From Eubacterium sp. (GTDB lineage: Bacteria > Bacillota > Clostridia > Lachnospirales > Lachnospiraceae), in NCBI GenBank assembly GCA_017430325.1, contig JAFRNE010000012.1, positions 1-39,906 on the forward strand: 39,906 nt of DNA, read 5' to 3'. Positions 33,872 to 39,906 of this stretch are shown piece by piece. Numbering within the stretch: position 1 is the stretch's first letter; each line of letters begins with the position of its first letter. The translations under genes were made by a program, and so were the position numbers. The notes under the pieces are model-generated. The model did no database searches, had not been told where the DNA came from, and was given only the letters and a program-made list of their open reading frames with translations.

Positions 33872-33900
33872 ATATTATCACGATGAGTTTTTATTGTCAA
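33872..33900 (-). promoter_or_regulatory. Promoter of tRNA-Leu
   Basis: On the minus strand there is a consensus TTGACA (33895-33900), a 17-bp spacer and TAATAT (33872-33877), about 45 bases before the tRNA. Confidence 0.7.
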
Positions 33901-34004
33901 CATCTTTTTTAAACTTTTTTTGATGAATTTTTTATTGCCCTTTTTCGACTCCAATTTGCAAAAAATAAACCTGCTATTTTGGCGTATTTTTCCTGCTGTC
34001 ATTA

Positions 34005-34033
34005 TTGTTAAAAACACTCATCTGTGGTAATCT
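34005..34033 (+). promoter_or_regulatory. Weak candidate promoter of the NCS2 permease
   Basis: There is TTGTTA (34005-34010), a 17-bp spacer and TAATCT (34028-34033). The -10 is poor. If it is the true promoter, the leader structure at 34017-34099 cannot form completely. The rest of the 307-bp gap 33827-34133 holds the tRNA promoter and AT-rich sequence in which I see nothing else. Confidence 0.25.
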
Positions 34034-34099
34034 AAAAAATGTATTTATAAAGATTCTCTGACCGTTAAAACCGGCCTGCCGGCTATTAACCATCATGAG
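34017..34099 (+). promoter_or_regulatory. Possible three-helix leader structure before the NCS2 gene
   Basis: CTCAT (34017-34021) can pair with ATGAG (34095-34099) and would enclose two more hairpins: AATCT/AGATT (34029-34033 with 34051-34055), and GTTAA..CCGG with CCGG..TTAAC (34064-34090). The layout recalls a purine riboswitch and the downstream gene fits, but the conserved core bases and loop-loop contacts of that class are absent. Confidence 0.3.
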
Positions 34100-34133
34100 A
34101 AAACAACAATAAAATAAGGGAAGGTGTGAAAAC

Positions 34134-35489
34134 ATGTTAGAAAAAGTTTTCAAGCTCAAGGAACACGGCACAAATGTCAAAACCGAGGTCGTTGCAGGTC
34201 TTACAACATTCCTTGCTATGGCATACATCCTTGCAGTTAACCCGAGCATTCTCGGTACTGTAATGAACCAGAACGGCGTATTCCTTGCAACAGCCATTTC
34301 ATCGGCTATCGCAACATTTATCATGGCATTCCTTGCCAACTACCCTATCGCTCTTTCCGCAGGTATGGGACTTAATGCATACTTTGCATTCTCTGTCTGT
34401 ATGGGTGATCTTGCCAAGGAAGGCGCAGATGCATTTAAGATTGCTCTTACCGCAGTACTTTGCGAAGGACTTATCTTCATCCTGATCTCACTCTTTAAGT
34501 TCCGCGAGAAGATCATCAATGGTATTCCTCAGAACCTTAAGTTCGGTATAACCAGTGGTATCGGTCTTTTCATCGCATTTATCGGAATCCAGGGTGCAGG
34601 AATTGCGAAGGATTCAGAATCAACTCTTGTTGATCTTGGTGATTTCTCGAGTCCTGAGATGGTACTTGCACTTGTCGGTATACTTGTAATAGTAATCCTT
34701 AGTCACTACAAGATCAAAGGTGCTGTACTTATCGGTATCCTCTCAACATGGATACTCGGAATGGGTGCAGAAGCGATCGGCTGGTACAATGGCGTAAGTG
34801 TATTCCCTGATTTTTCTAACGGTCTTGTAAACTTCGATGGTCTAGGAGATACAGCATTCAAGTTTAACTTCGGCTGGGTTGCTGATCATATAGTTCAGTT
34901 TATCGCTATCCTCTTCAGCTTCCTCTTCGTTGACCTCTTTGATACAGTTGGTACAGTTGTAGGTGTTGCTGATAAGGCCGGACTTCTTGATGAGGAGGGA
35001 AAGCTTCCAAGAGTCGGCAGAGTATTTATGGCTGATGCAGTTGGTACAACAGTAGGTGCTTGTCTCGGTACTTCTACCGTAACAAGCTTTGTAGAGTCAA
35101 GCGCAGGCGTTGGTGTCGGCGGTAAGACAGGTCTCTCTGCTGCAGTTACAGGACTTATGTTCCTTATCTCTATCGTACTCAGCCCTATCTTCCTTGCAAT
35201 TCCAAGCTTTGCAACCGCTCCTGCTCTTATCTACGTAGGTATGCTGATGTTTACTTCAGCGCTTAAGATCAAGTTTGAGGGTGACGTTGCAGACGCTATC
35301 GGAGCTTATATGGCTATCATCATGATGCCACTTACCTATTCAATCGCAAATGGTATCATGTTTGCTATCATCTCTTGGGTTATCGTTAAGATATTCACAG
35401 GCAAGGCAAAGGATGTTTCACCTATCATGTGGGGCGTATTCATTCTCTTCGGACTCAGGATCGCAGCACTCGTTACTAACTTCAGTTAG
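34134..35489 (+). CDS. NCS2-family purine permease (AzgA/PbuG type)
   Basis: This membrane transporter imports purine bases (adenine, guanine or hypoxanthine) with protons. It has 451 residues and about 12-14 membrane helices. Family landmarks of the AzgA-like branch are TEVVAGLTTFLAMAYILAVN at 17-36, LSAGMGLNAYFAFSV, LFSFLFVDLFDTVGTVVGV, and SSAGVGVGGKTGLSAAVTG near residue 325. It starts at 34134 behind GGAAGGTG and ends before a strong terminator. It is transcribed alone, convergent with the surface protein gene. The exact base it carries cannot be read from the sequence. Confidence 0.93.
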   Translation: MLEKVFKLKEHGTNVKTEVVAGLTTFLAMAYILAVNPSILGTVMNQNGVFLATAISSAIATFIMAFLANYPIALSAGMGLNAYFAFSVCMGDLAKEGADAFKIALTAVLCEGLIFILISLFKFREKIINGIPQNLKFGITSGIGLFIAFIGIQGAGIAKDSESTLVDLGDFSSPEMVLALVGILVIVILSHYKIKGAVLIGILSTWILGMGAEAIGWYNGVSVFPDFSNGLVNFDGLGDTAFKFNFGWVADHIVQFIAILFSFLFVDLFDTVGTVVGVADKAGLLDEEGKLPRVGRVFMADAVGTTVGACLGTSTVTSFVESSAGVGVGGKTGLSAAVTGLMFLISIVLSPIFLAIPSFATAPALIYVGMLMFTSALKIKFEGDVADAIGAYMAIIMMPLTYSIANGIMFAIISWVIVKIFTGKAKDVSPIMWGVFILFGLRIAALVTNFS

Positions 35490-35513
35490 TATTTTGGGAT
35501 CAAACATAAGATC

Positions 35514-35558
35514 AGCCCGGTACCTATCGAACGGTACCGGGCTGTTTATTAGTTTTTA
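35514..35558 (+). terminator. Terminator of the NCS2 gene
   Basis: An 11-bp stem (AGCCCGGTACC, 35514-35524 with 35533-35543) has an 8-base loop and is followed by GTTTATTAGTTTTTATT. On the minus strand no good T-run follows, so it probably acts for the plus-strand gene only. Confidence 0.85.
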
Positions 35559-35562
35559 TTAT

Positions 35563-38500
35563 TTAGTTGTTTTCATTGTAATTCTTCTTTCTTCTGCCGA
35601 TAAAGATAATTCCGGCTGCTGAAACAAGCATTACTATGAGTGATTGTGTAAGTGGAAAATCATCCGATGTCTTAACTGCTCCATCATCAGAATCTGTTGG
35701 TTCTTCAATCTTAGCAGGTATTTCATCGCTGTCTCCATCTTCATCAGGAGTTATAACTTCTTCCTCATCATCATTATCTGTATCAGATTCAACAGCTGAT
35801 ACATTAACCGCTGCTGCAGTCGCCGAAAGTGAATCTGTTAACGTTTCTTCCGCATCGGACTCATCATTTCCTGACCTAACAGTAACATCAATTGTATTTA
35901 TCAGCTTGTTATCCTTATCATCCTCAACCGTCTGATAATCAAAGCTTACAGATATTGACTCGCCAGGCTTAAGTGACTTGCCGATCAGACTTCTAAGCTT
36001 CTCAAGAGCCTCATCGCTCAGCTTGATAACCGAACCATCTTCTCTTGTGAAGGTATCTGTAATATCAGTTATCTCGAAGGTCTGATTTCCGTCATTTGTA
36101 AGAGTGATCTGATATGTTACAGTGTCGCCGACATTGTAGGTATCACTGCCATCCTCCGGTGTGCTTATGATCTCGAACTCAAGATCACAGCTCAGCTTTG
36201 GATCGTCAACTGCTGCATCATCTGATGCTGAGTGTTCTGTTGTAACACCGTCGAACTTAACTTCAACAGTATTTCCATATTCACCCTTGCCGTCCTTGAT
36301 ATCCTCTTCTGTTACAACATGTACTGCCTGAACTGTTATGGTCTCTCCAGGTTCAACACCTGAGAGTAGGAATTCATTTGTACCGTTTTCAAAGAGAACA
36401 CCTTCCTGTTCAATGATCGTGATATCCTTTTCAGCGTCGTAGATGTTAGTAATTGTTATTTCAAATACTATCTCATCGCCAAGCTTGTAAGTCTTATCCT
36501 CATGTGATTTCTTTGTAGTTACCACATCTTCATCAGTTACCACAAGCAGCTCTTTGACTACTGTAATATCATAATTATCTTCAGCCTCAGCGGTATCGGT
36601 ATCGTCATCAACACCTCTGATCGCTCTTCTTACACTTCTTATACCAATATCGAAATGAGTAAATCCTCTTGGTCCACTTGGTGTTACAGGTACCTTCGGT
36701 GCATCAAAAATATCATATGTAAATGTATTTTCACTTGAACCTACATAAGTCTGTGAACCGGTAACGTCGAAGCTTACATCTTCTCCTTCAACTATTCCTT
36801 CTCCTGAGATCTCAACATCCGAATTGGTAAGTTCTGTTCCATCGTATACCTTAGTAGCTCCCTGAGCTGTAAATGTTACCTTTCTCTTATTGATCTTAAC
36901 GGTTCCATAATCGAATCCGAAATCGTAGTTATTAGTAACATCATCGCCATTTTCGTTGAGTACTACTATCTTAGATGGTTTGTTCTCATACTCGCCTGCA
37001 TCCTTAGGTATGGTTCCGATCTCAAAGGTTTCGATCTTATCACCCTCGGCCAGCTTGCCTTCCATTTCGTATCCATCAACAACCAATGCCTTGCCATCAT
37101 ATGTCTTCTCATCAGAATTGGTCTTAAATGTAACATCATCATTCTTGATTATTGCAGACTCACCATCCACATATGTAATCTCGTAATTATCTGTTACATC
37201 AACGCCTGTTCCATCATTGATCTTGGCATCTGATACTTTGTTTGTGATAGTTCCGATGGTTGAAAAGCTTCCATCCTCCGGCTCTGTCTTCTCATAATCC
37301 CAGGTGATATCACTTACCTTATGTCCTTCAACAAGATTGTCCGTTGTGTAATCTGTTACCTTCAGCTCGGTTCCATCATACTCACGCTCGGTTCCACCTG
37401 CAGTTATTGTAAGCTCACGCTTAGTTACTGTAAGCTTTCCTGTTTCATAACCCACAATGGTGTAGTTTGCAGTTACATCTGTCTCACCGTTCATGATCTT
37501 TACTGTTCCAGAAGTAACTTCACTGTTAGCCTCTCCGACATCTGTCTGAGCTCCTGTAACAGTTGCTGTTATGGTCTCACCATCTGTAAGTCCGGTACTT
37601 CCTTCAACCTCAGCGTCTCTACTGCTTACTGTATCAACAGTAAGAGCTGTTCCGTCATATACCTTAGTATCGCTGTCTGCAATAACTATGATCTTTCCGG
37701 TGTTAATATATAATGCACCTGCTGCTGTAGTGATATCGTACGAAGAAGTTACGTCAGCCTTTGTCTCTTTATTAACGATAACAATATTGTCCTTTATGAG
37801 ACTATTCTCATAAGCTCCGGCATTTACAGCTGTTGCTGTATAAGTGCTTTCGCCATCCTTCTTAAGCTGACACTTGATCGTAGAAATATCGATCTCATCT
37901 GTAGCTGCAATATCAGGTTTTGTATCGCCTGTCTTGACATAATCATGAACTGCATGCTCCTGGCCATCATATCTGAAGGATCCGCTTTCAGCTGTGATCG
38001 TAACAGGTCTCTTATCGATCGTAAGCATACCAGGTTCATATGTAATATCATAACAGCCGGTCACATTTTCATCTGATGCATTCTTGATAACCGCTGAACT
38101 TATAATATTATTCTTTACAGTAGTATTGTCATCGAAGGTTGTTACGCTGCCTTCGTATTTAATACTATCAAGTCTGTCGCCGTAACCGAGGAGTCCGGTT
38201 CCGTCTGTTTTACTTAAGCCTTCCTTTACTGCATCTGTAAGATATGAATCATTTGTACAACCTGAGCATGTAAGAGCTGTTCCGTCATAGGTCTTGCTTA
38301 CATCAGCTGCAGTAAGAGTAATGCTCTTCACAGTAACAGTGAGTGTACCGTTTGCAAGAGTGATATTGTAAGATGCCGTAACATCTGCACCATCTTTGTT
38401 ATTGATCACTACCGCCTTCAGTTTGTTAGTACAAGATCCTACTTTTGTCTGACTACCTTCTGTTGTTGCGCTTACTATCGTGTCATCTCCTGCAAGCTCA

Positions 38501-39906
38501 TTACATGTAGCCGTATTCTTAGTAAGAGCTGTTCCATCATAGGTCTTTTCAGCACTATCTGCGGTGATCGTTACAGGTTTCTGTGTTACTGTAAGCGTTC
38601 CGTCAATATAGGTGATATTGTATGATGCTGTTACATCTTCATCTGCTGCATTCTTGATCACTGCTGCACTTGGTTTATTAGCGCTGCTTCCTGCTACTGT
38701 CCGGCTTCCGGTTACTGTTACACTTGTTATGCTGTCACCGGTGCTCTTAATTGTATTTCCTGTTGTGAGTTCACCGGTTGTTGCTCCATTGTCAACCGTA
38801 AGCTTGTAGCTATCCTTTTCAAGAGCTGTTCCATCGTAAACCTTTGTATCACTATCTGCTGTAATAGTTATAGGTCTCTTTGTTACTTCAAGCGTTCCAT
38901 TTGCATAGGTGATATCGTACGATGCTGTTACATCTTCATCTGCCGCATTCTTGATCAACGCTGCACTTGGTTTATTTGCGCTACTTCCTGCTACTGTCTG
39001 GCTTCCGGTTACTGTTACACTTGTGATGCTGTCACCGGTGCTATTAATTGTATTTCCTGTTGTGAGTTCACCGGTTGTTTCTCCATTGTCATCCGTAAGC
39101 TTGTAGCTGTTCTTTTCAAGAGCTGTTCCATCGTAAACCTTTGTATCACTATCTGCTGTAATAGTTATAGGTCTCTTTGTTACTTCCAGTGTACCTTTCA
39201 CATAAATGATAGTGTAAGATTCTGTGACATCAACTCCTGCTGCATTCTTGATCACTGCTGCACTTGGTACGTTCTCACTACTTCCTACTACAGTTTGACT
39301 TCCGGCTACCATTACGCTTTCTATTCTGTCGCCCTCTGCCAAACCAGTGTTAGTATAGCCGTTATCTGTAAGAGCTGTTCCATCATAGACCTTTGTAGCA
39401 TTGTTTGCCGTGATTGTAACAGTCATATTTGTTACTTCAAGCGTTCCATTTGCATAGGTAATCTCGTATGATGTTGTAACATCAACTTCTGCTGCATTCT
39501 TGATCACCGCTGCACTCGGTACGTTGTTGCTGCTTCCTACTTCTGTCCGGCTTCCTTCAACTGTTACGCTTGTGATGCTGTCGCCGGTGCTATTAATTGT
39601 ATTTCCTGTTGTGAGTTCACCGGTTGTTGCTCCGTTGTCATCCGTAAGTTTGTAGCCATTCTTTGTAAGCGCCGTTCCATCGTATACCTTTGCAGCACTG
39701 TCCGCTGTTATTGTTATAGGCCTCTTGGTTATTTTAAGCATTCCAGGTTCATAAGTAATATTATAACAGCTGGTCACATCTTTATCTGATGCATTCTTGA
39801 TAACCGCTGAACTTATAATATTATTCTTTACAGTAGTATTGTCATCGAAGGTTGTTACGCTGCCTTCGTATTTAATACTATCAAGTCTGTCGCCGTAACC
39901 GAGAAG
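35563..39906 (-). CDS. Large MBG-repeat surface protein, C-terminal part (5' end off the window)
   Basis: The frame is open to the right edge, so the 1447 residues seen are a minimum. The visible part begins inside a repeat array. Eleven MBG-type units are visible, most marked by KVYDGTAL or a variant, spaced 84 or 99 residues apart in the better-conserved half; typical unit text is SAAVIKNAAGVDVTESY. Next come two DUF11-like beta domains (YKLGDEIVFEITITN; YNVGDTVTYQITLTNDGNQ), an acidic Ser/Asp stretch, and a C-terminal sorting-like end: VKTSDDFPL, a hydrophobic segment (LIVMLVSAAGIIFIG) and RRKKN. This suggests a cell-wall-attached stalk or adhesin, although KTSD departs from the common KTGD and no sortase gene is here. 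The ligand is unknown. Confidence 0.85.
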   Translation of the reverse strand, partial: LLGYGDRLDSIKYEGSVTTFDDNTTVKNNIISSAVIKNASDKDVTSCYNITYEPGMLKITKRPITITADSAAKVYDGTALTKNGYKLTDDNGATTGELTTGNTINSTGDSITSVTVEGSRTEVGSSNNVPSAAVIKNAAEVDVTTSYEITYANGTLEVTNMTVTITANNATKVYDGTALTDNGYTNTGLAEGDRIESVMVAGSQTVVGSSENVPSAAVIKNAAGVDVTESYTIIYVKGTLEVTKRPITITADSDTKVYDGTALEKNSYKLTDDNGETTGELTTGNTINSTGDSITSVTVTGSQTVAGSSANKPSAALIKNAADEDVTASYDITYANGTLEVTKRPITITADSDTKVYDGTALEKDSYKLTVDNGATTGELTTGNTIKSTGDSITSVTVTGSRTVAGSSANKPSAAVIKNAADEDVTASYNITYIDGTLTVTQKPVTITADSAEKTYDGTALTKNTATCNELAGDDTIVSATTEGSQTKVGSCTNKLKAVVINNKDGADVTASYNITLANGTLTVTVKSITLTAADVSKTYDGTALTCSGCTNDSYLTDAVKEGLSKTDGTGLLGYGDRLDSIKYEGSVTTFDDNTTVKNNIISSAVIKNASDENVTGCYDITYEPGMLTIDKRPVTITAESGSFRYDGQEHAVHDYVKTGDTKPDIAATDEIDISTIKCQLKKDGESTYTATAVNAGAYENSLIKDNIVIVNKETKADVTSSYDITTAAGALYINTGKIIVIADSDTKVYDGTALTVDTVSSRDAEVEGSTGLTDGETITATVTGAQTDVGEANSEVTSGTVKIMNGETDVTANYTIVGYETGKLTVTKRELTITAGGTEREYDGTELKVTDYTTDNLVEGHKVSDITWDYEKTEPEDGSFSTIGTITNKVSDAKINDGTGVDVTDNYEITYVDGESAIIKNDDVTFKTNSDEKTYDGKALVVDGYEMEGKLAEGDKIETFEIGTIPKDAGEYENKPSKIVVLNENGDDVTNNYDFGFDYGTVKINKRKVTFTAQGATKVYDGTELTNSDVEISGEGIVEGEDVSFDVTGSQTYVGSSENTFTYDIFDAPKVPVTPSGPRGFTHFDIGIRSVRRAIRGVDDDTDTAEAEDNYDITVVKELLVVTDEDVVTTKKSHEDKTYKLGDEIVFEITITNIYDAEKDITIIEQEGVLFENGTNEFLLSGVEPGETITVQAVHVVTEEDIKDGKGEYGNTVEVKFDGVTTEHSASDDAAVDDPKLSCDLEFEIISTPEDGSDTYNVGDTVTYQITLTNDGNQTFEITDITDTFTREDGSVIKLSDEALEKLRSLIGKSLKPGESISVSFDYQTVEDDKDNKLINTIDVTVRSGNDESDAEETLTDSLSATAAAVNVSAVESDTDNDDEEEVITPDEDGDSDEIPAKIEEPTDSDDGAVKTSDDFPLTQSLIVMLVSAAGIIFIGRRKKNYNENN
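38071..38190 (-). repeat. Long exact repeat, copy 1
   Basis: This 120-base stretch is identical to 39784-39903, at a distance of 1713 bp (571 codons, six MBG units). It encodes the end of a distinctive unit with GDRLDSIKYEGSVTTFDDNT. Confidence 0.9.
39784..39903 (-). repeat. Long exact repeat, copy 2
   Basis: This is the second copy of 38071-38190. It reaches to within three bases of the window end, so the true repeat is probably longer. Confidence 0.9.

Larger units (their letters stand above)
36560..39906 (-). repeat. Tandem MBG repeat array
   Basis: Eleven units are seen. From 38272 to the right edge the conserved AAGAGCTGTT-type positions occur at 38272, 38524, 38821, 39118, 39370 and 39667, which is alternating spacing of 252 and 297 bp. 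Units nearer the C-terminus are more diverged. The copies at 38815-38889 and 39112-39186 are identical over about 75 bases. Confidence 0.85.

Noticed and set aside
34017..34099. Canonical purine riboswitch
   Set aside because: The junction and loop-loop bases that define the class are missing.
38272..39906. CRISPR-like regular repeats
   Set aside because: The spacing is regular, but units are 252-297 bp, in frame and encode a diverging protein domain.

Overview
The window looks like a chromosomal segment of a butyrate-producing Lachnospiraceae bacterium (Butyrivibrio/Roseburia-like). The reasons are a thl-crt-hbd-bcd butyrate operon, Gram-positive style AGGAGG ribosome binding sites, an RsbV/RsbW-like pair, a Clostridia-type formate dehydrogenase, and a surface protein with tandem MBG repeats. 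I cannot name the species. Nearly all genes are on the minus strand; only an Xre regulator and an NCS2 permease read plus. I see no insertion sequence, phage gene, CRISPR array or rRNA.

Layout from left to right. (1) 1-4151: butyrate operon, transcribed thl, crt, hbd, bcd (bcd is cut by the left edge), with a good promoter before thl and two strong stem-loops between the later genes. (2) 4203-5222: mreB, whose likely promoter is embedded in the terminator of the next unit. (3) 5322-11812: a three-gene unit of unassigned function, transcribed as a YbjQ-like/zinc-ribbon protein, a TPR protein with a long acidic tail, and a 1050-residue Ala/Lys/Glu coiled-coil protein. The last of these ends in an AAA+ (SpoVK/CbbX-like) domain that has lost its catalytic residues. 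A perfect palindrome sits in the leader. (4) 11868-13743: thyA-folA, divergent from an Xre regulator. (5) 13740-15752: a membrane-anchored protein with a degenerate receiver and a probable degenerate Hpt domain. (6) 15813-17030: tyrS.

(7) 17152-31772: a molybdenum cofactor and formate dehydrogenase region. In transcription order it carries an anti-sigma-type kinase and its STAS partner, a NuoF-C-terminal/GltD-like fusion, a Cys-type formate dehydrogenase, a structured intergenic element, moaA, MOSC-MogA, modC, modA, modB, moeA, a second molybdopterin-binding protein, a MobB-MoaC fusion and mobA. Together these import molybdate, build the pterin, insert Mo, add GMP and supply the enzyme that uses the product. 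MoaD, MoaE and FdhD are not in the window. (8) 31872-33900: an O-antigen-ligase-like membrane protein and tRNA-Leu(AAG). (9) 34134-35489: an NCS2 purine permease with a structured leader. (10) 35563-39906: the C-terminal 1447 residues of a large repetitive surface protein that runs off the right edge.

The most promising candidate for an undescribed system is region 3 with mreB, possibly linked by theme to region 5: several proteins built on enzyme or signalling folds that have lost their active residues, with long disordered or coiled-coil parts, beside an actin-like cytoskeletal gene.
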